A stretch of 18,469 bases of DNA from Phyllobacteriaceae bacterium (lineage in GTDB: Bacteria > Pseudomonadota > Alphaproteobacteria > Rhizobiales > Ancalomicrobiaceae): the NCBI GenBank assembly GCA_012517025.1, contig JAAYVT010000175.1:1-18469 (forward strand), read 5' to 3'. Made by a program: the position numbers and the translations under genes. The notes beneath the pieces are model-generated. The model did no database searches. It was not told the origin of the DNA and was given only the letters and a program-made list of their open reading frames with translations. Within the stretch, counting starts at the first letter, position 1; every line of letters starts with the position of its first letter. Below, in pieces: positions 1 to 6,716 of this stretch.

Positions 1-135
1 CGCCTGGACGGCGTAGGCGGCGGCGACGTCGCCCTCGGCGAGGAGGTCGCGGATCGGCGCGGTGGGCGTGCCGGAGACGGCCGCCTCGAAGAGGCGATCG
101 GCGGCCGTCCGCACGGCTTCGGGAGTGGAGGTCAT
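1..135 (-). CDS. mhpD: 2-keto-4-pentenoate hydratase, N-terminal part (copy 1)
   Basis: Only the first 45 codons are inside the window; the gene runs off the left edge. The reading includes TAPIRDLL and AAAYAVQ, which match the start of the MhpD/DmpE/XylJ hydratase family and align with the complete copy at 12267-13067 (IAPIRD, ATAYAIQ). The family adds water to 2-hydroxypenta-2,4-dienoate to give 4-hydroxy-2-oxovalerate in meta-cleavage pathways. The start is an ATG lying 14 bases after the stop codon of an aldehyde dehydrogenase remnant, which looks like preserved operon spacing. A GGACC stretch upstream is at best a weak ribosome site. It is the last visible gene of the leftward hca operon. 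The family call is good from the N-terminus alone, but its grouping (mhpD versus dmpE/xylJ type) cannot be settled from 45 residues. Confidence 0.75.
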   Translation of the reverse strand, partial: MTSTPEAVRTAADRLFEAAVSGTPTAPIRDLLAEGDVAAAYAVQA

Positions 136-149
136 GGGGCCAAAGGTCC

Positions 150-215
150 TCACAGCTTGACGCAGACGTTGGTGATCTCGGTGTAGAATTCGAGGCTGTG
201 CACCCCGCCCTCGCG
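150..215 (-). pseudogene. 3'-terminal remnant of an aldehyde dehydrogenase (2-hydroxymuconic semialdehyde dehydrogenase type)
   Basis: Between hcaD and the hydratase the minus strand reads REGGVHSLEFYTEITNVCVKL and then TGA at 152-150. This is the typical C-terminal tail of NAD-dependent aldehyde dehydrogenases of the 2-hydroxymuconic semialdehyde dehydrogenase group (DmpC/XylG-like). Upstream of the arginine codon at 215-213 the frame loses similarity and runs out of frame into the complete hcaD gene, whose stop is at 240-238. Almost the whole dehydrogenase gene is therefore gone and about 22 codons remain, with no start codon of their own. In dmp/xyl-type operons this dehydrogenase lies upstream of the hydratase gene, as here. 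The match is from memory of family C-termini, not from a search. Confidence 0.75.
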
Positions 216-218
216 GGG
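203..218. repeat. Short perfect GC hairpin at the hcaD / dehydrogenase-remnant junction
   Basis: CCCCGC (203-208) and GCGGGG (213-218) are perfect inverted copies around a 4-base loop. The hairpin sits 19 bases beyond the hcaD stop codon (240-238) and spans the point where dehydrogenase similarity begins. It could pause transcription or mark the deletion end point. There is no T-run, so I do not call it a terminator. Confidence 0.4.
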
Positions 219-237
219 GGCACGCACTCGGATCGGC

Positions 238-1485
238 TCAGGCGAGCTTGCGCAGGTCGGTCTTCGGGTCGGCGAGGGCAGCGCGGTCGGCGACACGCCG
301 CCGAGCCGCGATCATCGCCCTGAGCGGGCGCATCTCGCGGCCGTTGTCGACGGTCAGCGCCCCGGTCACCACGCCGTCGGTGAGGCCGAGGAGGGTGTAT
401 TTCGCCGCTCCCTCGGCGCCGCGCCGCAGCCATTCGTCGGCGGTCGTCGATCCGGCGACCTGGAAATTGTGGCCGTATTGATCGGTCCAATACCACGGCA
501 CCTCGACGTCGATCGGCGCCCCGGTGACCATGGCGCGGCCGACGCCGGTGCCCTGGTTCTGGGCGTTGGCCCAGGTCTCGAGCCGCAGGTGGCGGCCGAG
601 GTCGGGGTACCATTGGCGGGCGACGTCGCCGGCGGCGAAGATCGCCGGATGGCTGGTACGGCCGCATTCGTCGACGACGATGCCGTCCTCGACCTTCAGC
701 CCGGCGGAGACGGCGAGTTCGACCGCCAGCTCGACGCCGATGCCGTAGACCACCAGATCGCCGACGAAACGGCGGCCGTCCGAGGTGACGAGGGTGATCT
801 CGCCGTCGCTCGTCCGGGTCGCCTCGACGATCTCGGCGCCGAGTTCGAACCGCACGCCGTGCGCCGTATGGAGCGCCGCCAGCGCCTCGACCATCGGTGC
901 CGGGGCGCCGCGCGCCATCAGCCGATCGGCCCGTTCGATCACGGTGACCTTCGCCCCCATGGCGATGCCGCTCGCCGCCACCTCGAGCCCGATGACGCCG
1001 CCGCCGACCACCAGCATCCGCCGTCCCGGCCAGATGTGGCCGCGCAGGCCCTCGGCGTCGTCGAGGGTGCGCAGCGTGTGCACGCCGACACCGAGCTGAT
1101 CGAGCAGCGGATAAGGCCGCGCCCGGGCGCCGGTGGCGAGCAGCAGCTTGTCGAAGACGATCGCCTCGCCGGAGGCGAGATCGAGCCGCATCTCGTCGAC
1201 GTCGAGGCCGATCGCCGCGTCGCCGAAACGGCAGTCGATCGCCTTCTCCTCGTAGAAGGCGGCGGGATGGATGATCGGATGGGCCGTCTCCGGCTTCACC
1301 AGCATCTCTTTGGACAGTGGCGGGCGCTCGTAGGGCAGATGCGGCTCGCCACCGACCAGCACGATGCGGCCGGTGAACCCCGCCGCGCGCATGGCGCTCA
1401 CCGCCGCCGCGCCGGCCTGTCCGCCGCCGACGACGACGTAGGTCTCGGGGGACGCCGGGGTCTCGGAAGAATTCGTGTCCGTCAT
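238..1485 (-). CDS. hcaD: Ferredoxin--NAD(+) reductase of the 3-phenylpropionate/cinnamate dioxygenase
   Basis: A 415-residue FAD enzyme that passes electrons from NADH to the Rieske ferredoxin HcaC and so to the dioxygenase HcaEF. An N-terminal dinucleotide fold carries GGGQAG (residues 20-25) for FAD. HLPYERPPLSK (49-59) is typical of BphA4/HcaD reductases. A second Rossmann motif, VVGGGVIGLE (159-168), binds NAD. A late FAD contact lies at AIFAAGDVA (281-289). The C-terminal reductase domain keeps WYWTDQY (331-337) and ends DLRKLA. Length fits E. coli HcaD (about 400). The ATG is chosen because GGGAGG lies 5 bases upstream in the 11-base gap after the dioxygenase gene. The open frame continues far upstream only because GC-rich antisense frames lack stops; it is not a fusion. 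Placement after an inserted mhpB copy differs from E. coli, where hcaD follows hcaB directly. Confidence 0.88.
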   Translation of the reverse strand: MTDTNSSETPASPETYVVVGGGQAGAAAVSAMRAAGFTGRIVLVGGEPHLPYERPPLSKEMLVKPETAHPIIHPAAFYEEKAIDCRFGDAAIGLDVDEMRLDLASGEAIVFDKLLLATGARARPYPLLDQLGVGVHTLRTLDDAEGLRGHIWPGRRMLVVGGGVIGLEVAASGIAMGAKVTVIERADRLMARGAPAPMVEALAALHTAHGVRFELGAEIVEATRTSDGEITLVTSDGRRFVGDLVVYGIGVELAVELAVSAGLKVEDGIVVDECGRTSHPAIFAAGDVARQWYPDLGRHLRLETWANAQNQGTGVGRAMVTGAPIDVEVPWYWTDQYGHNFQVAGSTTADEWLRRGAEGAAKYTLLGLTDGVVTGALTVDNGREMRPLRAMIAARRRVADRAALADPKTDLRKLA

Positions 1486-1496
1486 GATCGCCTCCC

Positions 1497-2441
1497 TCAC
1501 GCCGCCACCGGTTCGGCGGTGACCATGCCCATCCCGGCGATCCATTCGCTGATCGGGTGGTAGTAACGGGTCTCGGCGCGATAGGCGCCGATCGCCTTCA
1601 GGCAGGCGAAGGCGGCGATCCAGGCGCGGATCTCGTGACCGCCGCGTCCGCCGCGGGCGCGGATCTCCTCGTCGGTCATGGTGAGGAAACGATCGAGGTC
1701 GCCGGAGGCGAAGCTGTCGATCAGGCCGAGATCCCATTCGGCGTCGAGCGGCAACGAACTGCCCTTGCCCTCGGCGAGCAGGCGGCCGTTGCGCAACACG
1801 TTGGCCTGTCGCTTCTCGCGCGCCTCCGGGGTCGGGTTGCGGCCGGCGATCAGGAATTCCTCGACCTCCGGCGGCACCTCGCCGAACTGCGGCGTCGGCG
1901 GGTCGTGGGAGAGCCCGCCCGAGCCCAGCACCAGGATGCGTTCGCTCCGCCCGGCGAGGAAGCGGCCGACCGCCTCGCCGAGCTTCACCGCGCGGCGGGC
2001 CGGCGGCAGCGGCCGGGCAGCACCGTTGATGAAGATCGGGATGGTCGGATGGCGGGCGACCGAGCCGGCGATCAGCTCGAGCGGCTGGGTGAAGCCGTGA
2101 TCGGCCTGCATCCGGTAGGAATAGGCGACGTCGACGTCCGCCGCCTGCACCGCCTTCACCAGATCGAGGGCGATCTGCTCGGGCACGTTCAGTGGGCCGG
2201 TGCCGATGTCCCAGTCGCCGGCGCAAACCGCGCGCAGGCCGACGCAGAAGGGCGGCATCAGGTCGTAGAAGAAACCGTTGAAGTGATCGGGCGCGAACAG
2301 CACGATCAGTTCCGGGTCATAGGCCGCGACCTCGGCGGCGAGAGTGGCGAAGGTCGCGCGCGCCGCCGCCTCCACCTCCGGGGCAGGGTGGAGGAAGTCC
2401 ATCATCGGGGTGTGCGAGGCGCAGATCAGCTTGACGGGCAT
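1497..2441 (-). CDS. mhpB: MhpB-type class III extradiol dioxygenase (copy 1, in the hca operon)
   Basis: A 314-residue LigB-family iron dioxygenase, the same length as E. coli MhpB, which cleaves 2,3-dihydroxyphenylpropionate or 2,3-dihydroxycinnamate next to the hydroxyls. The start MPVKLICASHTPMM and the block LFAPDHFNGFFYDLMPPFC (48-66) match the family. MQADHGF places His115 and GSGGLSH places His179, the same numbers as the acid-base pair described in E. coli MhpB. The end YYHPISEWIAGM is also conserved. The ATG at 2441 has GGGAGGAAG just upstream. The gene lies 71 bases after hcaB and 11 before hcaD, so it is translated with the hca genes. A second copy at 11302-12270 has the same landmarks but differs throughout, so this is an old paralogue or a separately acquired gene. 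Substrate preference between the two copies cannot be read from sequence. Confidence 0.88.
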   Translation of the reverse strand: MPVKLICASHTPMMDFLHPAPEVEAAARATFATLAAEVAAYDPELIVLFAPDHFNGFFYDLMPPFCVGLRAVCAGDWDIGTGPLNVPEQIALDLVKAVQAADVDVAYSYRMQADHGFTQPLELIAGSVARHPTIPIFINGAARPLPPARRAVKLGEAVGRFLAGRSERILVLGSGGLSHDPPTPQFGEVPPEVEEFLIAGRNPTPEAREKRQANVLRNGRLLAEGKGSSLPLDAEWDLGLIDSFASGDLDRFLTMTDEEIRARGGRGGHEIRAWIAAFACLKAIGAYRAETRYYHPISEWIAGMGMVTAEPVAA

Positions 2442-2512
2442 GCCCTTCCTCCCGCGGGGTCGTGCGTCGCCGCCGCCCCGTCTTTGGTTGGTCGAAGTCG
2501 TCGTGGTCCGGA

Positions 2513-3325
2513 TCAGAGATCGAGGCCGCCGGCGACGTGCCGGATGCCGCGGATGCCGAGACCGCAATCGGCGTTGATCAGCACGCCGGAGAGCGTCGCG
2601 TTGTCGGCGCGCGAGGCGAGCATGACGTAGGGGCCGACGAAATCCGCCGGCGCGGGGAAGAACTGCAGCGGCAGGATCGCCTTGATCGCGTCTGGCGAGC
2701 GGCTGTCCATGATCCGCGTGTTCTGCTGGCCGAGCGCCTCGGGACCGCGCAGGTCCGAGGCCATGCCGCTCGGGCCGACCGCGTTGACCCGGACCTTCGG
2801 CGCCAGCTCGTAGGCGAGCTGACGGACGAGGCCGATCGCGGCGTGTTTCGAGGCGGTGTAGAGCGGCCCGCCGCCACCGGGGTAGAAGGCGGAGTTGGAG
2901 AGGGTGAAGATCATGCTGCCGCAGGACTTCACCAGCTCCGCCGCGGCCGCCTTGGCGCCGAGCAGGTAGCCCTTGACGTTGATCGAGAACAGCTCGTCGA
3001 AGCCGGCCGCGAGCTTCTCCGGGGCCGTGTCGATCAGCCGGGCGCCGTGGTCCCACACCGCCGCGTTGCCGATGAAACAATCGAGCCGCCCGAACCGCGC
3101 CACCGTTTCGGCGACGGCGCGGGCGTTGTCGTCGGTGGAGCGGACGTCGCCCTCGACGGCGACGACCACCTCGGGAAAGTCGCGGACGAGGTCCGCGCAT
3201 TTCTCCGCCGAGCGTTCGAGCACGCCGATCCGGGCGCCCTCGTCGACGAACCGCTCGACGATCGCCCGGCCGAGGCCGGAGCCGCCGCCGGTGATCAGCA
3301 CCACTTCGCCGGAAAGCCGCATCAT
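2513..3325 (-). CDS. hcaB: cis-3-(2,3-dihydroxy-cyclohexadienyl)propanoate dehydrogenase (HcaB)
   Basis: A 270-residue short-chain dehydrogenase, the same length as E. coli HcaB. It oxidises the cis-dihydrodiol made by the dioxygenase to the catechol (2,3-dihydroxyphenylpropionate or 2,3-dihydroxycinnamate), reducing NAD. The cofactor motif is TGGGSGLG (12-19). The catalytic set is Ser143, Tyr156 and Lys160 (YTASK). GKLDCFIGNA-like text (FGRLDCFIGNA), the block PGGGGPLYTASKHAA, and LAYELAPKVRVNAVGPSGMA are very close to HcaB/BphB, and the tail GIRGIRHVAGGLDL is nearly that of HcaB. Two tandem ATG codons occur at 3325 and 3322. I chose the first because it gives an ATGA overlap with the hcaC stop and has GGAAGGAG 7 bases upstream. 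Confidence 0.9.
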   Translation of the reverse strand: MMRLSGEVVLITGGGSGLGRAIVERFVDEGARIGVLERSAEKCADLVRDFPEVVVAVEGDVRSTDDNARAVAETVARFGRLDCFIGNAAVWDHGARLIDTAPEKLAAGFDELFSINVKGYLLGAKAAAAELVKSCGSMIFTLSNSAFYPGGGGPLYTASKHAAIGLVRQLAYELAPKVRVNAVGPSGMASDLRGPEALGQQNTRIMDSRSPDAIKAILPLQFFPAPADFVGPYVMLASRADNATLSGVLINADCGLGIRGIRHVAGGLDL

Positions 3326-3645
3326 GCCGCCGCTCCTTCCGGAACCATGACGTAGATCTCGTCGTCCTCGACCAGGACGTCGAAGGTGGCGAGATCCTCG
3401 TTCGCCGGTTGGGTCAGCGCCTTGCCGGTCTTCAGGCAGAAGCGGGCGGTGTGGATCGGGCATTCCACCGTGCAGTCGTCTTCGATGTAGCCTTCCGACA
3501 TCGAGGCGTTGCCGTGGGTGCACAGATCCGCCAACGCGTAATAGGAGCCGTCGTGGTTGAAGACGGCGACGGCGGGGGAAGTGTCCACCCGGCGGGATTC
3601 GCCGGGCGACAGGTCCGCCGTCGAGCAGACGTGAATTTTTTCCAT
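3322..3645 (-). CDS. hcaC: Rieske [2Fe-2S] ferredoxin subunit of the phenylpropionate dioxygenase
   Basis: A 107-residue soluble ferredoxin that carries electrons from HcaD to HcaE. The cluster ligands are Cys42 and His44 (CTHG) and Cys62 and His65 (CPIH). The stretch HGNASMSEGYIEDD is almost identical to HcaC/BphA3, and the length fits (106 in E. coli). The stop overlaps the hcaB start (ATGA). The start is less certain: ATG at 3645 lies 5 bases after the hcaF stop without a clear Shine-Dalgarno. An in-frame GTG at 3654 overlaps the hcaF stop as GTGA and would add three residues. Either way translation is probably coupled to hcaF. Confidence 0.9.
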   Translation of the reverse strand: MEKIHVCSTADLSPGESRRVDTSPAVAVFNHDGSYYALADLCTHGNASMSEGYIEDDCTVECPIHTARFCLKTGKALTQPANEDLATFDVLVEDDEIYVMVPEGAAA

Positions 3646-3650
3646 CGCGG

Positions 3651-4208
3651 TCACAACAAGATGCTGATGTTGGCGGAGGTCAGCGTGAACTCGTCGAGTT
3701 CGAGATCGCGACCGCAGATCTCCCAACCGGCGGGACCGTCGACGCGGCGCAGCCGGTCGCGGCGGGTGCCGATGAAGGTGTGGTGGTCGCGCGCCTTCGA
3801 GGCCCGATGGACCATGTAGTTGCAGGCGATCTCGACCTCGTCGCCGGCGACCGAGAGCACCCGGACGTTGGTGACGCAGTGCCGCGTCCGCGTCGCCGGC
3901 TCCTCCGACCAAGCGAGACCGGTCTCGAGCCGCGCCACGCGCCGCTCCAGCTGATACTTGGTCTCGTTGAAGATGTAGGTGGTCGGCGGCTGCAGGCCGC
4001 GACGGCGGTCGCGCACCTGGGCGAGAGTGTTGGTGGAGAGGACGTAGGAGACGTCCTCGCCGATCAGCTCCAACCATTCCCGGAAGCGCCGCTCGTCGAG
4101 CAACGCCGCCTCGAGATAGAGGAACTGCTCGATCTCGTACTGCAGTTCGGGGCCGACCTTGACCGCCGGTTCGGCGGTGGTGGGCTTGCGGGCGACGACC
4201 TCAAGCAT
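3651..4208 (-). CDS. hcaF: 3-phenylpropionate/cinnamate dioxygenase, small (beta) subunit
   Basis: A 185-residue beta subunit of a ring-hydroxylating dioxygenase, which packs with HcaE into the (alpha-beta)3 oxygenase. Recognisable family text includes QFLYLEAALLDERRFREWLEL (residues ~28-48), RDRRRGLQPPTTYIFNETK and QLERRVARLETGLAWSEEP, all close to HcaF, and the final LTSANISILL resembles the HcaF end (ITSHNLSVLF). Members of this family have no metal centre, and none is visible here. The N-terminus is about a dozen residues longer than E. coli HcaF. The start at 4208 overlaps the hcaE stop by 8 bases and has AAGGAGG 6 bases upstream, so it is well supported. Confidence 0.9.
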   Translation of the reverse strand: MLEVVARKPTTAEPAVKVGPELQYEIEQFLYLEAALLDERRFREWLELIGEDVSYVLSTNTLAQVRDRRRGLQPPTTYIFNETKYQLERRVARLETGLAWSEEPATRTRHCVTNVRVLSVAGDEVEIACNYMVHRASKARDHHTFIGTRRDRLRRVDGPAGWEICGRDLELDEFTLTSANISILL

Positions 4209-5583
4209 GGGCCACCTCCTTCGACGGAGCGATCTCGGCCTCGTAGGCGGCGGTCATCGCGTCGAGCTCGGCCCAGGTTTCGGCCGTCATCATGTCGGCC
4301 CAACGCCGGTAGAAGCCACGCGCGGCGGTCTCGGCGAAGGTGTAGTTGGTGATGCCGGGGATGCCGTCCTGCCGGCGCTCCTCGAGCCCGAGGCCCATCT
4401 GCACGCACAGCTCGGTCTGACGCGCCTTGTGGCCGCGCAGCACCTTCTGCACCTCGACCCAGTTATCTGAATCGTCCTGTTCGAGGAAGCCGGCCGGGCC
4501 GAAGGCGCGGGCGTGGCTCTTCTTGAGCGCTTCCTTGACCTCGGCCGGCGCGTCCTTGTCGGCGATGCAGAACACCCAGACCTCGATCTGGTTCGGGCCC
4601 TTGGGGTGCCAGATGCGCAGCGTCTGGGTGCCGTTCAGCCACGACAGGGTCGGGAACAGGGTGTTGTGACCGGCGAGCCGCAGCGCGCGGACGCGGCCGA
4701 GACGGGCCTCCGCCTCCGGATAGGTGTCGCGGAAATAGGTCGAGACCTCGCCGCCGACCCAGACGTTGGCGTCGGCGTTCTCGGTGAAGAAGAAGGCGCT
4801 GCCATGCCCCTTGCCGGAATACTGCACGCCGCCGAGACCGTTCGCCCAGGCGGGCTTGGCGGTCTGGCCGTCGCCGAGCGGCGAGCCGTCCGGCTTGTTG
4901 GCCGGGGTGGGGGCGAGCACCTGGATCGCCGAGCCGTGGGTATAGGGGGCGTGGTACTGGTCGGAGCAGAACTGCTCGGCCGCGAACTTCCAATTGCAGT
5001 CGATCACCCACTTGTGGATGCCGCCGACCACTTCCGTGCCGTTTTCGCGGCGATCGAGGAAGCCGTCGAGGTACCACGCCATGTCGCCCATGTAGTCCTC
5101 GAGCGACGGCGCGGTCTCGTCCCAGTTGCCGAAGACGAGGCCCTTGTGGACGGCGATCTTCGGCACCTTCCTGAGACCCCACTTCGACTTGTCGAGGCGG
5201 TTGCGATAGGCCTCCTGCTCCAACGGCACCGAGGTCAGACCGCCGTCGAGGCCGAAGGCCCAGCCGTGATAGGGGCAGGTGAAGGCGCGGGTGTTGCCCT
5301 CGTCGGCGTGACACAGCTTCATGCCGCGATGGCGGCACTGGTTGAGGAAGGCGGCGACCGAGCCGTCCTTCTCGCGCACCACGATCACCGGGTCCTCGCC
5401 CATGTAGGTGGTGAAGAAGTCGCCGGCCTTCGGAATCATGCTCTCGTGCACCAGGAACAGCCAGGAACGGCCGAAGATGCGCTCGAGCTCGAGTTCGTAG
5501 ATCGCCTCGTCGGTGTAGATGGCCGGTTTGACCGTCCCCCGATGCGAATCGATCAGAGACCTGACGTCGAGTTTGTCGTCCAT
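4201..5583 (-). CDS. hcaE: 3-phenylpropionate/cinnamate dioxygenase, large (alpha) subunit
   Basis: A 460-residue Rieske non-haem iron oxygenase subunit, first gene of the hca operon. It adds both atoms of O2 to the ring of 3-phenylpropionate or cinnamate to give the cis-2,3-dihydrodiol. The Rieske ligands are Cys83/His85 (CRHRG) and Cys103/His106 (CPYHGW). The mononuclear iron site is in EQFCSDQYHAPYTH, with Asp208, His211 and His216, and the third ligand is probably in FLEQDDSDNW (366-375). LERIFGRSWLFLVHES, DGIPGITNY and AETAARGFYRRWADM are close to HcaE and help separate it from biphenyl or benzene dioxygenases, although the ring substrate is still inferred. ATG at 5583 is preceded by AGGGAGG. 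A 144-base gap separates it from the divergent hcaR. Confidence 0.9.
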   Translation of the reverse strand: MDDKLDVRSLIDSHRGTVKPAIYTDEAIYELELERIFGRSWLFLVHESMIPKAGDFFTTYMGEDPVIVVREKDGSVAAFLNQCRHRGMKLCHADEGNTRAFTCPYHGWAFGLDGGLTSVPLEQEAYRNRLDKSKWGLRKVPKIAVHKGLVFGNWDETAPSLEDYMGDMAWYLDGFLDRRENGTEVVGGIHKWVIDCNWKFAAEQFCSDQYHAPYTHGSAIQVLAPTPANKPDGSPLGDGQTAKPAWANGLGGVQYSGKGHGSAFFFTENADANVWVGGEVSTYFRDTYPEAEARLGRVRALRLAGHNTLFPTLSWLNGTQTLRIWHPKGPNQIEVWVFCIADKDAPAEVKEALKKSHARAFGPAGFLEQDDSDNWVEVQKVLRGHKARQTELCVQMGLGLEERRQDGIPGITNYTFAETAARGFYRRWADMMTAETWAELDAMTAAYEAEIAPSKEVAHA

Positions 5584-5679
5584 GAACGATGCCTCCCTTT
5601 GCGGCGGTTCGGTTTCGTTTTGGACAGGGCCCGACCGCGCCGTGGGTGCGACACTAGGCAGCAGCCGGGGAGCCGGAGA

Positions 5680-5721
5680 AATATTTTGTTGCTTGCCGAC
5701 CGATACGTTTCACGTCTTAAT
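5680..5721 (-). promoter_or_regulatory. Probable HcaR operator and promoter core for hcaE
   Basis: Read toward hcaE, 5721-5701 holds the core GACGTGAAAC flanked by ATTA-A on one side and G-TATCG on the other. The same motif occurs at 6616-6636 before the hydrolase gene with 19 of 21 bases equal. Both copies point toward the enzyme gene, and both are followed, 17 bases after the motif, by TATT preceded by an A/T-rich tetramer (AAAA here, 5687-5680), which may be part of the -10 region. The TT-N-AGACGTGAA-A part fits the T-N11-A pattern of LysR-type sites. The site ends 6 bases before the hcaR ATG, so binding could also limit hcaR transcription. That HcaR is the binding protein is inferred from position. 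Confidence 0.6.
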
Positions 5722-5727
5722 GACGGC

Positions 5728-6627
5728 ATGGAACTGAGACACTTGAGATATTTCGTCGCCGTCGCCGAGGAATTGAACTTCACCCGCGCCGCGGCGCGGC
5801 TCCGGACGGCACAACCCTCCTTCAGCCAGCAGATCCGCGATCTGGAGGCGGAGATCGGCACCGATCTGCTCACCCGCACCAAGCGGCACGTGGCGCTGAC
5901 CGAGGCGGGACGGGTGTTCCTCGACGAGGCCCGACTGACCCTCGCCCAGGCGCAGCGCGCGGTGGCGATGGCGCGCCGCGCCGCCCATCTCGGCGATCGG
6001 CGGATGACCATCGGCTTCCTACCGGCGGCGGAGGTGAAGATCTTCCCGTCGATGCTCACCTACATGCGGGCGCGGTTTCCCGACCTGCATCTGGTGTTCA
6101 ACAGCCTGACCACGGCGGAGCAGATCGAGGCGCTGCTGCGCCAGGACATCGACGTCGGTTTCCTGCGTCTGCCGGTCGGCGATCCGGCGTTGTCGTGGGA
6201 AGTGGTGCTGCAGGAGCGTCTCGTCGCGGTGCTGCCGGCCGACCATCCGGTCGCCGAGAAGGAGGCGCTGACCGCCGCCGACCTGGTCGAACTGCCGTTC
6301 CTGCGCGTCATGGCGCGGCATGCCGGCAACCTCTCCGATGCGGTCGAAGGGTTCTTCCGCGCCCATCGGGTCGAGCCCAACGCGGTGCAGGAGGTCGAGA
6401 ACATCCTCACCCTGATGTCGCTGATCGGCATGGGGGTCGGCTTCTCGCTGCTGCCGGACTACGTCCAGCGCCTCGCCTTCCGCAACGTCGTGACCCGGCC
6501 GCTGATCGGCCCGCCGGTGTTCGTCGATCTCGCCATGGTGTGGCGCACCGCCGACCGCTCCGAGGAGACCACGGCGTTCCGCTCGATCGTCCACGAGACC
6601 GTGCGGGACCCCCAGATTGAGACGTGA
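5728..6627 (+). CDS. hcaR: LysR-family activator of the phenylpropionate/cinnamate genes (HcaR)
   Basis: A 299-residue LysR-type regulator. The winged helix-turn-helix occupies residues 1-60, and the opening MELRHLRYFVAVAEELNFTR is nearly that of E. coli HcaR. The effector-binding domain follows (about 90-295), beginning MTIGFLPAAEVKIFPSML, again close to HcaR (LTIGFVPSAEVNLLP). E. coli HcaR activates hcaEFCBD with 3-phenylpropionate or cinnamate as inducer. Here the gene is divergent from hcaE, the usual LysR layout. No good Shine-Dalgarno lies before the ATG, so translation may be weak. The stop codon lies inside the second copy of the proposed operator (6616-6636), and a hydrolase gene follows in the same direction after 89 bases. 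Confidence 0.85.
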   Translation: MELRHLRYFVAVAEELNFTRAAARLRTAQPSFSQQIRDLEAEIGTDLLTRTKRHVALTEAGRVFLDEARLTLAQAQRAVAMARRAAHLGDRRMTIGFLPAAEVKIFPSMLTYMRARFPDLHLVFNSLTTAEQIEALLRQDIDVGFLRLPVGDPALSWEVVLQERLVAVLPADHPVAEKEALTAADLVELPFLRVMARHAGNLSDAVEGFFRAHRVEPNAVQEVENILTLMSLIGMGVGFSLLPDYVQRLAFRNVVTRPLIGPPVFVDLAMVWRTADRSEETTAFRSIVHETVRDPQIET

Positions 6628-6657
6628 AACCTATCGTCTCGGGACGGAATAAGTATT
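6616..6657 (+). promoter_or_regulatory. Second probable HcaR operator and promoter core for the hydrolase gene
   Basis: ATTG-A, GACGTGAAAC, C-TATCG at 6616-6636 repeats the hcaE operator with only two changes in 21 bases. As at hcaE, TATT (6654-6657) follows 17 bases after the motif, preceded by TAAG, so the promoter geometry is identical. The site overlaps the last codons and stop of hcaR (TGA at 6625-6627). This suggests that the hydrolase has its own HcaR-controlled promoter rather than relying on read-through from hcaR. Binding has not been shown; the claim rests on motif, orientation and spacing. Confidence 0.6.
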
Positions 6658-6716
6658 GGCACGCAGACGGGCGTCTCCGCATCCTCCGCCGCACAGAAAC
6701 AGAGGAGGAAGACGCC

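Noticed and set aside
1486..2226. Upstream in-frame continuation of hcaD through the mhpB region, suggesting a fusion.
   Set aside because: The extension is an out-of-frame reading of mhpB. A ribosome site precedes the ATG at 1485 and the remaining length fits HcaD.
3628..3637. AGACGTGAA near the start of hcaC, shared with the proposed HcaR operator core.
   Set aside because: Only nine bases match, the flanks differ, and it lies inside coding sequence with no promoter-like surroundings. Probably chance.
4513..5727. A long plus-strand open frame opposite hcaE that runs on in frame into hcaR, as if hcaR had a 400-residue N-terminal extension.
   Set aside because: The extension is antisense to hcaE. 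The canonical LysR start MELRHLRYF at 5728 fits the family length.
6656..6672. TTGGCACG resembling the -24 box of a sigma-54 promoter upstream of the first hydrolase gene.
   Set aside because: The -12 element (TTGC) is missing and the nearest GC is one base out of register. The LysR-type site with a -10-like patch explains the region better.
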